From positions 1-21,784 of the IMG/VR virus record IMGVR_UViG_3300042288_001301: 21,784 nt of DNA, one strand, 5' to 3'. This DNA comes from a virus. Positions 1 through 6,704 of this stretch are shown in pieces. The first letter of the stretch is position 1; each line of letters starts with the position of its first letter. Both the position numbers and the translations under genes were made by a program. The notes beneath the pieces were generated by a model. That model made no database searches, was not told the DNA's origin, and saw nothing but the letters and a program-made list of their open reading frames with translations.

Positions 1-285
1 AACGGTTTCACCCGCACCGATCCGAGCACCTTCACCGAGGATGAGATCCTCATTGCTGGTTTCACCGGCCCCTATGTTGAACCGCCTTACGACCCTGCCA
101 CGGAGCAACTCGACTGGGCGGATGGTATCTACACCGTCGTTTCACTGCCGCCTGCGCCACCCGCGCCTGAACCCTTGGACCTCACCGCCACTGCTAATGG
201 CATCCTCGCCGCAGCAGCTACGGGTGACGCTAAGCTACTTGCCACGTTGTTGAGCGATCTCTTGGCAGCGGCTAAGCAAGTATGA
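1..285 (+). CDS. C-terminal part of a probable phage structural protein (5' truncated)
   Basis: An open frame runs from the first base to a TGA at 283-285 and shows 94 residues with no start inside, so the gene begins before the window. The visible part starts NGFTRTDPSTFTEDEI, has a Pro/Ala-rich linker (LPPAPPAPEP) and ends in an Ala/Leu-rich helix (LLATLLSDLLAAAKQV). It is GC-rich with C-ending codons. I do not recognise the family. A tail or other virion protein is an inference from composition and from the glycosyltransferase immediately downstream. Confidence is good that it is coding and low for its role. Confidence 0.7.
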   Translation, partial: NGFTRTDPSTFTEDEILIAGFTGPYVEPPYDPATEQLDWADGIYTVVSLPPAPPAPEPLDLTATANGILAAAATGDAKLLATLLSDLLAAAKQV

Positions 286-292
286 TCGTTGA

Positions 293-1894
293 ATGAAGCC
301 ACGCCTACACTTAATCGGTATTTTTCATACCCAGCACACTCAGTCTTATAGCCATTGCGCTTTCACGGGCAAAGCCTTGCGCTTTCCCAAGATGATGCAG
401 GACCAAGGCTATGAAGTGATTGAGTACAGTAATGAAGGAAGTGAAGGTGGTGCTGATGAGTACATCACCATGCTCGACGCAGCGGAGTTCAACACGCTAT
501 TCAAACGCAGCTCTACCGACTTCCACGGCAACGACGCCACCGTTGGCAGCGAAGCCCACCAAATCTTTGAGCAACGCCTTATCCCCGCCTTACGCGAGCA
601 CCTCCAGCCACAAGACATCATCTGTCACCCGTTTGGCCATGCGCACCAACAGCTCATGGCTGAGTTCCCCGGTCACCAGCACGTTGAGACTGGCATCGGC
701 TACCCCACGCTGATGCCAAATAGTTTTCGTATTTTTGAAAGCTACGCATGGATGCACTACCACCAAGGCAAAGAAGGTCGCAATGGAAAGAACTACGAAT
801 GGGTGGTGCCTAATTATTACGACTTGGATGACTGGGAGCCTAATTATGAACCTGGTCAATACCTTGCCTTCTTGGGTCGCATTACTCCCCTGAAGGGCAT
901 TGATACGATCAAGGCGATTGCCGACCACAGTCCTTGGCCCATTGTGCTCCATGGCCAAGGAGATCCGTCTCCCTGGACCCATCCAAACATTGAATATAGA
1001 GGGCCAATAACAGGGCGCAAGCGTTCTGATTTTCTGCGCAATGCTCGCGCTTTATTGGCTCCAACAGTATTCACTGAGCCGTTTTGCGGCATGGCCGTTG
1101 AAGCCATGCTATGTGGCACTCCAGTGGTGTCAGTAGATTATGGTGCCATGACCGAAACTGTCATTCCTGGGGTTAGCGGATTTCATTGTCACACTTTGCA
1201 GGATTGGGTGGATGGTATTCATGGCGTGGGGAGTTTAGACCGTCAAATGATTGCCACAATTGCTCGCAATAAATGGTCGCTAGAAGCTTGCGGGAAGCGT
1301 TATGACAAAATCTTCCAGCAACTAAACGCCTTGTACCGCAATGGTTGGTACGAACTTAGGGAGATTAGTTTCAATCAAATTACACACGAAGAAACCCCTT
1401 TTGCTGAACGTTTAGCAGAATGGATTTCTACCAATATCAATCCGGCAAGCGTATTGGACGTTGGCTGCGGCCCTGGTATTTATGTGGACGCATTGAGGAG
1501 TAGGGGAATTTCCGCTATTGGCATTGATACTGATGATCGCGTGGTAGGCAAGCCTTATCTGCGTCAAGAAAGTCTATTTGAAAATGAAGATACAGCCGAA
1601 GTCGTAATCTGCCTTGAAGTTGCCGAGCATATTGCAGAGGAACAAGCAGGCAACGTAGCGGCTTGTGTTGCTGCCAATGTCAAACCCGGCGGCATCTTAA
1701 TTTGGAGCGCTGCACACCCCGGCCAAGGCGGCACTGGCCACATTAACTGCCAGCCAAAAACTTACTGGGCGGAACTATTAACTTGGCACGGCCTTGCACG
1801 CGACGAGGAACTAGAGCAACGGCTAGTGGATCATGCTAAAAATGGTTATCACATGGGCTGGTTTGTCCAGAACGCCATGGTATTCAAGCGTTAG
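293..1894 (+). CDS. Glycosyltransferase (GT4-like) fused to a SAM-dependent methyltransferase
   Basis: 533 residues with two domains. Residues about 1-345 look like a GT-B glycosyltransferase: the nucleotide-sugar half carries YLAFLGRITPLKGID (190-204) and the E-x7-E motif TEPFCGMAVEAMLCGTPVV (261-279; Glu262 and Glu270), as in GT4 retaining enzymes. Residues about 365-533 are a class I methyltransferase with motif I VLDVGCGPG (387-395) and an acidic post-motif (GIDTDD, 410-415). It would transfer a sugar from an activated donor and methylate an acceptor, perhaps on a virion protein or host surface glycan; the acceptor is unknown. ATG 293 follows the upstream stop by 7 bases. Base composition shifts from GC-rich at the 5' end to AT-richer in the second half, which fits a mosaic or fused origin. 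Confidence 0.85.
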   Translation: MKPRLHLIGIFHTQHTQSYSHCAFTGKALRFPKMMQDQGYEVIEYSNEGSEGGADEYITMLDAAEFNTLFKRSSTDFHGNDATVGSEAHQIFEQRLIPALREHLQPQDIICHPFGHAHQQLMAEFPGHQHVETGIGYPTLMPNSFRIFESYAWMHYHQGKEGRNGKNYEWVVPNYYDLDDWEPNYEPGQYLAFLGRITPLKGIDTIKAIADHSPWPIVLHGQGDPSPWTHPNIEYRGPITGRKRSDFLRNARALLAPTVFTEPFCGMAVEAMLCGTPVVSVDYGAMTETVIPGVSGFHCHTLQDWVDGIHGVGSLDRQMIATIARNKWSLEACGKRYDKIFQQLNALYRNGWYELREISFNQITHEETPFAERLAEWISTNINPASVLDVGCGPGIYVDALRSRGISAIGIDTDDRVVGKPYLRQESLFENEDTAEVVICLEVAEHIAEEQAGNVAACVAANVKPGGILIWSAAHPGQGGTGHINCQPKTYWAELLTWHGLARDEELEQRLVDHAKNGYHMGWFVQNAMVFKR

Positions 1895-2032
1895 TGCTTG
1901 ATATTTTTAGGCATTGCGCAATGCGGGTGATATGGATGCACACAATGTATATACATTTTTGAAACCATTGCCAAACCCGCCGAAAACAGACACAGCCCGA
2001 CAACGATTTCCATGGCCACTAAAAAGCTTGTT
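1895..2032. other. Convergent intergenic stretch with two perfect palindromes
   Basis: This 138-base gap separates the glycosyltransferase (plus) from the minus-strand envelope cassette. It holds a perfect 14-base palindrome GCATTGCGCAATGC (1911-1924) and a perfect 12-base palindrome ATGTATATACAT (1945-1956). Neither has a following T-run typical of an intrinsic terminator. They could be operators or weak hairpins protecting the 3' ends of the converging transcripts. I see no convincing gene here. Confidence 0.5.
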
Positions 2033-2422
2033 TTATTGTAGCTTCCAGGTGATGCGCAATTCTCCCCCCAAAGCCTTCACGTCATCGCTCGCGCTTTCTG
2101 GAGCTTCATGAACAATCATCACCGATGGCACCACTGCATTCGGCAATGGCGTGATAGTGGCTTGCGGAAATAGTTCTTGGGCCTTTTCGGCAAGCTTGTC
2201 GGCAATAATCTTTCTCTCCTCTTTCTCCCATTGCTCCACTAGCTCTTTCGCTTGCGCATCCACTTTTTTGAGCGTATTGTGCGTTTTCCATTCAGTCCAA
2301 AACGGGAAGCAATATTCAAGGAGCAAGGGAAACCATGGGAACAGGCGAACGCGAGACCATTGCTTGGCCACTTCTAGCGCCAGCTCATAACAGAGCGCAA
2401 GAAGAACCGTCTGCTTGCTCAT
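2033..2422 (-). CDS. Small protein with hydrophobic N-terminus and charged helix, possible lysis accessory
   Basis: 129 residues, family not recognised. The N-terminal third is hydrophobic and aromatic (RLFPWFPLLLEYCFPFW, about 25-41), followed by a strongly charged, probably coiled-coil helix rich in Lys/Glu (about 48-90), then a Pro/Val region and a short C-terminal strand. The ATG overlaps the stop of the L,D-transpeptidase-like gene in an ATGA, so it is translationally coupled to it. A membrane anchor plus coiled coil beside a peptidoglycan enzyme would suit a spanin-like or other lysis accessory protein; that is inference from layout only. Confidence 0.7.
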   Translation of the reverse strand: MSKQTVLLALCYELALEVAKQWSRVRLFPWFPLLLEYCFPFWTEWKTHNTLKKVDAQAKELVEQWEKEERKIIADKLAEKAQELFPQATITPLPNAVVPSVMIVHEAPESASDDVKALGGELRITWKLQ

Positions 2423-2931
2423 CCTTCTTGATAAACACTGACGAAGACCTTCCCTTTCCTGTAGAGAGGAAGCACCTTGTCAATTAGATGGCGGTTATGC
2501 GTGCGAAGACAACCATGAGTGCCTACAAGGGGCTGCATGGGCGCCCAGGCGCCAGGCCATCCCAAGGCAGAGCCACCACCATGAAGGCCAATCCCAGCCC
2601 GTCCAATGCCCGTCTCTTGGTTTTCTAGGTCAATCATGTCATAGAAGGCCCAGCCATAAGCCATTAGGGTGCGGTCAAAAGCAGGATTATTTCCATTGAT
2701 GGAATAATCGTTGTAGAGCTGACCAAGCCTGTAGAGGCCAGGAGGCGTGTCAGACCTTTGCACTTTCCATTCGTAGTCACTGTACTGACCACGCGCAAGA
2801 CACGGCACTTCCCATAGAAGCTTTCCCTCAAAAGAGAAAGCTTTCATTGTCTCCGTTTTGTCGTTTACTACTAAATGAGAATCATTTGCAGTAAAACCAA
2901 AATCCTGCGGGCGCTTCTTGGGGCCAATCAT
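2419..2931 (-). CDS. L,D-transpeptidase (YkuD-fold) family protein, putative peptidoglycan enzyme
   Basis: 170 residues. The C-terminal half has the L,D-transpeptidase signature: a first His in IGLHGGGSA (His117) and the catalytic-Cys block THGCLRTHN (138-146, Cys141), matching the family's [S/T]-H-G-C-x-R motif. The region before it (about 40-80) resembles the usual strand-rich start of the domain (DTPPGLYRLG). Known members form or rearrange peptide crosslinks in murein; a phage copy could remodel the wall or act in lysis. No signal peptide is visible, so export would need a holin or another route. The ATG follows the upstream stop with no gap (TAA then ATG) and its TGA overlaps the next ATG. 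Confidence 0.85.
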   Translation of the reverse strand: MIGPKKRPQDFGFTANDSHLVVNDKTETMKAFSFEGKLLWEVPCLARGQYSDYEWKVQRSDTPPGLYRLGQLYNDYSINGNNPAFDRTLMAYGWAFYDMIDLENQETGIGRAGIGLHGGGSALGWPGAWAPMQPLVGTHGCLRTHNRHLIDKVLPLYRKGKVFVSVYQEG

Positions 2932-3075
2932 TTACGGCTTAGCGCGAAAGATGGTCTTCAGACCTTCCATAAGCAGTTGTAAGATGTTATTGCTTTTCCA
3001 CGGCGAGTGATCAAGAATTTGATCTGCAGCAGCAACAAGAATGCCGCCAATCACAAACCACTGAATGGGTTCCAT
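2932..3075 (-). CDS. 47-residue small membrane protein
   Basis: A short frame begins at the ATG at 3075 and stops at a TAA immediately before the ATG of the L,D-transpeptidase-like gene. The protein starts MEPIQWFVIGGILVAAAD, a short hydrophobic segment of about 13 residues, then a polar stretch with HSPWKSNNILQLL and an amphipathic basic tail ending FRAKP. Small phage proteins of this design are common next to lysis genes, and I recall similar ones from phages, but I cannot assign a family. Perfect packing between neighbours supports it as a real gene. A holin or holin-like role is possible but unproven. Confidence 0.75.
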   Translation of the reverse strand: MEPIQWFVIGGILVAAADQILDHSPWKSNNILQLLMEGLKTIFRAKP

Positions 3076-3098
3076 GCTTCTGAAGCGTTTTCTAAATC

Positions 3099-3308
3099 CT
3101 AACGCTTGATTTCCAAAGATCGCACACGCGACTCTAAGGCTCTAATATTCTCCGTCAGATCATCAAGTTTTTCAGTGATATTTTCCACTTGAGTGGTAAT
3201 TTTCACTTGCTGATGGCCAATGCTCATCATCATGCCACCAGTGGCAAGAAGCATGCCAGCCGTAATGCTAACAGCCAAGTTAGCAAGCTTATCCTGCCAT
3301 TCTTCCAT
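3099..3308 (-). CDS. Small membrane protein with C-terminal coiled coil, holin- or spanin-like
   Basis: 69 residues from ATG 3308 (MEEWQDKLANLAV); an in-frame ATG at 3332 would add eight residues. One transmembrane segment lies at about residues 11-31 (VSITAGMLLATGGMMMS), followed by a heptad-like coiled coil (about 36-66, with VENITEKLDDLTENIRALE) and a basic end. This N-in, one-pass plus coiled-coil architecture is seen in many small phage membrane proteins of lysis regions, including those of cyanophages. It is the first gene of the minus-strand cassette, 23 bases ahead of the 47-residue membrane protein. The role is inferred from architecture and position. Confidence 0.75.
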   Translation of the reverse strand: MEEWQDKLANLAVSITAGMLLATGGMMMSIGHQQVKITTQVENITEKLDDLTENIRALESRVRSLEIKR

Positions 3309-3399
3309 TGGTCGTTGATAGCATTTTCTCACATTCTACATCTATCACCGTTGTCTCTTTTGGTCTTGTAAGCTTAAGGCAGGTCAATTGAATATTGCC

Positions 3400-3891
3400 A
3401 TGGGGATGAGAAATGGACCAAATGAACTCCTCCATTCGCTCACTGAATTACGCCCAGGCGACGCCAAAAGACGTTATCGAAAAAGTATCTTTGAAGACTT
3501 TCCCACGAGGGGAGCGTTAGGTCATTGCACTTGCGCTTATTGCGGCGTGTGGAATGAAAAGCTAACCATTGATCACATTGTCCCCAAAAGCAAAGGCGGT
3601 CCGCACTTTGCAAAATGGAACAACATCCCTTCATGTTTGGCATGCAATGCAGACAAAGGAAGCCTGCCATTGTTTGAATGGTGGAGGCCCAAACAGTTCT
3701 GGTCCCAAAAGCGAGAAGAAACACTTCTTGCCTGGATTCACGCTCATAGTTTTGTGAGCGCTCACACTGACATTGGAGATTGGGAGCAATGGATGGAAGA
3801 AACTCAACGGGTGCTGCCCATTCATGAACGTCCCAAAGAAAAAGCGGCCTTTATGTGGCCGCCTTCTTTGCAAGTGAGACTAGCTAGTTAG
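3400..3891 (+). CDS. HNH endonuclease
   Basis: 163 residues from ATG 3400; a TTG at 3388 and an ATG at 3406 are alternatives. It has a complete HNH / His-Me finger core: a first zinc pair in CAYCG (45-49), the catalytic block LTIDHIVPKSKGG (55-67, Asp58-His59), Asn in the central WNNIP, and a second zinc pair CLACN (79-83). Known members nick or cut DNA. In phages they are homing endonucleases, packaging cofactors or stand-alone nucleases; no intron or terminase is beside it, so a free-standing homing type is likely. It is a lone plus-strand gene between two minus-strand blocks. Its 3' coding end contains the terminator of the opposing operon, and its stop overlaps the stop of the DUF3310 gene. 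Confidence 0.9.
   Translation: MGMRNGPNELLHSLTELRPGDAKRRYRKSIFEDFPTRGALGHCTCAYCGVWNEKLTIDHIVPKSKGGPHFAKWNNIPSCLACNADKGSLPLFEWWRPKQFWSQKREETLLAWIHAHSFVSAHTDIGDWEQWMEETQRVLPIHERPKEKAAFMWPPSLQVRLAS
3835..3862 (-). terminator. Minus-strand intrinsic terminator inside the 3' end of the HNH gene
   Basis: Stem GCGGCC (3844-3849) pairs with GGCCGC (3857-3862) around a 7-base loop. Read on the minus strand the hairpin is followed by TTTTTCTTT (complement of 3835-3843). It would end the DUF3310-ThyX transcript about 25 bases past the DUF3310 stop. Confidence 0.7.
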
Positions 3892-4274
3892 CTAACCGGC
3901 TGAAAGAATGGTTCCGAAGGTCCCTGTCTGGTGCCAGGCAAGGGGCAGAAGCCATCAGGGCATCCGCTGGCCATGTAATCATCAGGGTCGTATTGAACAC
4001 TTGACACTGCCTCCATTGTTTCCTTCACTGCCTTGCCAAGCAGGGCCTCTTCCAGCTCGCGAAGGGCAATCAGGCGTTCCAGATACCATTGGGCTTTCTT
4101 AAGGTCTTCAGCGCCATTCTTTTTGGAATAGCGCCAAACGTATTTCTGGACATTACCTTTGAGAAAACCCTTGAATTCTTCCACACTCATGGAAGCCTCA
4201 ATGGCTTCAATACATTGAATGCTTCCGAAGCTGTCTGCATAATGTGCAGGGCTATTCACTGGATCGTTCATCAT
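3888..4274 (-). CDS. DUF3310 family phage protein
   Basis: 128 residues. The N-terminal two thirds match the DUF3310 pattern: VNSPAHY (6-12), IQCIEAIEASM (19-29), then FKGFLKGNVQKYVWRY (34-49) and KNGAEDLKKAQWYLERLI (52-69). The family is widespread in phages and annotated as a possible nucleotide-kinase-related protein; its biochemical role is not settled. The Pro/Cys-containing tail after about residue 95 is variable. Its ATG overlaps the ThyX stop (ATGA), so it is coupled to thymidylate synthesis, which fits a job in nucleotide metabolism. Its stop overlaps that of the converging HNH gene. Confidence 0.9.
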   Translation of the reverse strand: MMNDPVNSPAHYADSFGSIQCIEAIEASMSVEEFKGFLKGNVQKYVWRYSKKNGAEDLKKAQWYLERLIALRELEEALLGKAVKETMEAVSSVQYDPDDYMASGCPDGFCPLPGTRQGPSEPFFQPVS

Positions 4275-4984
4275 CAGAATTGGTAGTTGTTTGCTTGAAA
4301 GGCTTCAAAAGCTTCAGGGGCAATGGGAGTAGCAAGCTCTAGGAGGGCTTTTGCGTAAGCAACAATCTCCCCTTGAGCGCCATGGCCAATGCGCAGAGCA
4401 ATGAAATGGAGCAGGGCTTGCAGAGAGCACGTCCAAGTGAAGGAGGTGTACATACAAGCGGGCAGGACACCCCTTGCCTGCTCTCTGCTAATACCCGCCA
4501 TCACCATGGCTCCATAAGCCTCCTGGGCTGCCTGGATGGCCTCTGCATAGGCATTGAAGGCAATGGCTGCTTCACGCTTTGCAGCAGGACCGTCTGAAGC
4601 TTGGCGATTATTTTCGCTTTGCTTCATGAATTCCAAAGGCACGTAAAAGTCCACGTCGTCTGCTGGGCAGTAACGAAAGCTTTTCTCATTCCAACCCAGT
4701 TGATCATCAACGTAAGTGGATGCCACTGTATGCTTCCACCATTGGCGAGCAATAAACAGTGGTGCTTTGACGTGCCATTTGAAGACCACGCCCCTAAAAG
4801 GGGAAGTGTGGTGCTCGCGAGCCAAGTAGTTGAGAAGTTTTGCATCCTTGGCGGAAAACTCCTCAGAGCGAGCTTCAAAGCTTTGGCGAGCATCATTGAC
4901 AATGGAAAGACTGTTTCCCATGGAGTCAACCAGCATCACCAGGCTTTTCCCATCGCCCAGTGGATCAAGAAGCGGGAGCGTCAT
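4274..4984 (-). CDS. thyX: Flavin-dependent thymidylate synthase ThyX, divergent signature
   Basis: 236 residues, the usual ThyX length. It makes dTMP from dUMP using FAD, NADPH and methylene-tetrahydrofolate. Supporting blocks: HTSPFRG (59-65), ARQWWKHTVAS (79-89), NEKSFRY (99-105), GISREQARGVLP (164-175), and FTWTCSLQALLHF (182-194) with ALRIGHGAQGEI (196-207). The family signature RHR-x7-S is changed: KHT (84-86) stands at the RHR position and there are extra residues before the NE-x-S-x-RY block. The Arg expected in the C-terminal helix seems to be Gln189. It may still be active, since related variants occur in cyanobacteria and phages, but it should not be assumed canonical. The start overlaps a 37-residue gene by 20 bases. 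Confidence 0.92.
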   Translation of the reverse strand: MTLPLLDPLGDGKSLVMLVDSMGNSLSIVNDARQSFEARSEEFSAKDAKLLNYLAREHHTSPFRGVVFKWHVKAPLFIARQWWKHTVASTYVDDQLGWNEKSFRYCPADDVDFYVPLEFMKQSENNRQASDGPAAKREAAIAFNAYAEAIQAAQEAYGAMVMAGISREQARGVLPACMYTSFTWTCSLQALLHFIALRIGHGAQGEIVAYAKALLELATPIAPEAFEAFQANNYQF

Positions 4985-5078
4985 CTGATGGCTTCATGGA
5001 AGGAGAGGAGGCATGCCAATCATAGTCGTAGCAGTGCTTTTCGGCAAGCCGTCTTTTCTTTTTCGGGCCTTTCGCCAT
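4965..5078 (-). CDS. 37-residue basic protein upstream of thyX
   Basis: Frame from ATG 5078 to 4965: MAKGPKKKRRLAEKHCYD at the start, then a Ser/Pro-rich acidic end (MKPSDDAPAS). A longer in-frame ATG at 5210 would run through the opposite-strand gene beginning at 5136, so the short start is preferred. It overlaps the thyX start by 20 bases in another frame, which suggests coupling. The Lys/Arg-rich N-terminus could bind nucleic acid. Function is unknown and the reality of the gene is moderately supported. Confidence 0.5.
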   Translation of the reverse strand: MAKGPKKKRRLAEKHCYDYDWHASSPSMKPSDDAPAS

Positions 5079-5135
5079 GGTTTTTACACTTGCTTCGCTA
5101 TTTGCGAATAGCCTATGGAAAGAAGGACGACAACG

Positions 5136-5501
5136 ATGAGCTTTGTAATTCCTGTGCAGCTTGCCTACAATGGCAAAAACTACATGAGTCAGATGGGGCC
5201 TTTCAATCATTCAACTGAGCGCGAGTTTGCTCTCACCGTGAACCGTCGCGCCATTGATGATTGCACAAGCCTGGAGCAGCTCAAGCCCGTAACCAAAAAT
5301 CTTCTGGAAGGCTGGTCATCCATGCAAACCGCCTTCCAAGATTTAATGATTGAAAACATCAAGCTTCGTCAAGCTCTTGACAAAAGCCGATTGGATGTTG
5401 AAGCCGCCGAAGAACTGTTGGTGCAGGCTAGTTCCGTAATTGACGGTCTGACAAAAAAGAAGCAATCAGCGCAAGCCAGGCGGAATCTTTGGCCATGGTA
5501 G
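5136..5501 (+). CDS. Hypothetical phage protein with C-terminal coiled coil
   Basis: 121 residues from ATG 5136 (MSFVIPVQLAYNGKNYMSQ). This start is preferred over ATG 5115 because AAGGA (5123-5127) lies 8 bases before it. The N-terminal half looks globular. Residues about 60-113 form a helical, heptad-rich region (LLEGWSSMQTAFQDLMIEN, then LRQALDKSRLDVEAAEELL). I do not recognise the family. It is the only plus-strand gene in this stretch, divergent from the thyX operon, and its last 74 bases overlap the 3' end of the converging nuclease gene. Confidence 0.75.
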   Translation: MSFVIPVQLAYNGKNYMSQMGPFNHSTEREFALTVNRRAIDDCTSLEQLKPVTKNLLEGWSSMQTAFQDLMIENIKLRQALDKSRLDVEAAEELLVQASSVIDGLTKKKQSAQARRNLWPW

Positions 5502-5802
5502 ACGTGAGCAAAAAAATGGTCCAATTGCTCGTATAAGCGAGATTGTATTTGCGACAATCTCTTTCATAACCAGAGCCAGTGACGTGGCGGCCACGATTGT
5601 AAACGCCACCTTGGATTTCGATGCCAGTGCGAGAGATGGGATGAGCAAAATCTAGGCGGTAGCGCTTGGAACGTTTTGACTTAGCGTGGCGCTCTTGAAA
5701 ATCTTTTTCCCACGCATCAATATCAGAAAATTCTCTTTCAAGAATTAACTTGGGATAGTGTGCTTGCCAGAGGCTGAGAAACTGATCTTCAAGAGCGCTC
5801 AA
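5428..5802 (-). CDS. PD-(D/E)XK-type nuclease, small Vsr/resolvase-like
   Basis: 124 residues from a TTG start at 5802 (MSALEDQFLSLWQ). The core YRLDFAHP (48-55, Asp51) and GIEIQGGVYNRGRHV (60-74, Glu62-x-Gln64) matches a small restriction-like fold in which the usual Lys is Gln. The pattern GYERDCRKYNLAY (78-90) and the ending strand are also typical of Holliday-resolvase-like or mismatch-repair-like phage nucleases. It probably cuts branched or double-stranded DNA in recombination. It lies 3 bases after the dCTP-deaminase-family gene in the same operon. Its C-terminal coding end overlaps the opposite gene by 74 bases. Confidence 0.8.
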   Translation of the reverse strand: MSALEDQFLSLWQAHYPKLILEREFSDIDAWEKDFQERHAKSKRSKRYRLDFAHPISRTGIEIQGGVYNRGRHVTGSGYERDCRKYNLAYTSNWTIFLLTSTMAKDSAWLALIASFLSDRQLRN

Positions 5803-5805
5803 CAG

Positions 5806-6399
5806 CTAGACAGCAGCTAGATGCACTGTAGCGCCTTGATTCTGGTAGTGGCCAGAATAGGCTTCTTGCACATCACTGGTAAGGCGATAGAGCATGATTT
5901 GCACAATCCCTTCATTCGCATAGATGCGAGCCGTGAAAGGCGTTGGATTGGCAATGTGCATGGTCAAATAACCAGACCAGCCAGGCTCAATGGGCGTCAC
6001 GTTGATAATGATGCCACAGCGAGCGTAGGTGCTTTTCCCATCGCATAAGCCCATCACATTGGTGGGCATGGAAATCAGCTCAAGGCTGGTTCCAAGACCA
6101 AAAGAAAAAGGAGGAAGCTCAAAGAATGCACTTCCTTCGCGATGAACCAACCCAGATCGGTATGGAATGCTGTCATCCGCTTTCTTGGGGTCTAGCGTGA
6201 GATTGGGCCTGTAATCTCCTTCGTCTGTGAAGACGAGAAACTCTTTCGGGGAAAGGCGAATGTCATAACCTGCCTGGGAAAGGCCATACGAGATGGCCTT
6301 AGTCCCGTTGGACAGGGAGCGTCGCTTTTCCCCAACGTAAGGCGTAAAAATGTCAAGCTCAGCAAGCTCGGCAATTTCCTTATCGTTGAGGAGGCTCAT
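5806..6399 (-). CDS. dcd: dCTP deaminase / dUTPase superfamily protein with altered catalytic position
   Basis: 197 residues, the usual Dcd length. Family blocks: SYGLSQAGYDIRLS (37-50), GKSTYARCGI (121-130), NVTPIEPGWSGYLTM (133-147), NEGIVQIMLYR (162-172) and a C-terminal YSGHYQNQGAT (181-191). Known members convert dCTP to dUTP (some also to dUMP), which would feed ThyX in the neighbouring operon. In Dcd the catalytic Glu sits in a VLEF-type strand after the Pro-Gly-Trp turn. Here that strand reads LTMHIAN, placing His148 (codon CAC) there. The enzyme may be inactive as a deaminase or have shifted chemistry. It is packed 3 bases from both operon neighbours. Confidence 0.87.
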   Translation of the reverse strand: MSLLNDKEIAELAELDIFTPYVGEKRRSLSNGTKAISYGLSQAGYDIRLSPKEFLVFTDEGDYRPNLTLDPKKADDSIPYRSGLVHREGSAFFELPPFSFGLGTSLELISMPTNVMGLCDGKSTYARCGIIINVTPIEPGWSGYLTMHIANPTPFTARIYANEGIVQIMLYRLTSDVQEAYSGHYQNQGATVHLAAV

Positions 6400-6402
6400 G
6401 GC

Positions 6403-6657
6403 TCAGAACAGATCGTCGGAACTGCCGCCACGATTGTCCCAGACGCTGGCGTAGCCTTTGGGGGCTTCGCGATCAGCACCTTTCACCTTTACGCTGCCCG
6501 TATAGCCAGGCGCACGATCAGAGGTTTTCTTGGTGTTTTCCCACACTGCAAGATCAAGGGAATAGTTGCCACGCTCATTGGGGCCAGCCTGCTTAAGTGC
6601 ATTGAGCACGTCAGGGGTGAGGTCGATTGCAGCAGTGATAGGGGGCCGATTGGCCAT
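6403..6657 (-). CDS. 84-residue hypothetical protein
   Basis: Starts MANRPPITAAIDLTPDV and has a GGAG Shine-Dalgarno about 8 bases before the ATG on the minus strand, so it is a well-supported gene. It is polar with a short helix (LTPDVLNALKQAG), a central LAVWENTKK segment and a Gly/Asp-rich end (GGSSDDLF). I do not recognise a family. The acidic C-terminal tail ending in Phe recalls phage single-strand-binding proteins, but the length and the lack of an OB-fold pattern make that only a weak idea. It sits between the exonuclease and the dCTP-deaminase-family gene. Confidence 0.75.
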   Translation of the reverse strand: MANRPPITAAIDLTPDVLNALKQAGPNERGNYSLDLAVWENTKKTSDRAPGYTGSVKVKGADREAPKGYASVWDNRGGSSDDLF

Positions 6658-6704
6658 GGTGTTTCTCCGTAGGAGGGATGGTAGCCCGTTTGGGCCCGCT
6701 CATC

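Noticed and set aside
1914-2111. Plus-strand 65-residue frame after the glycosyltransferase
   Set aside because: Non-ATG start inside a palindrome and overlaps the 3' end of a better minus-strand gene.
4601-5218. Plus-strand frame of 205 residues over thyX
   Set aside because: Shadow of ThyX, which has clear family blocks on the minus strand.
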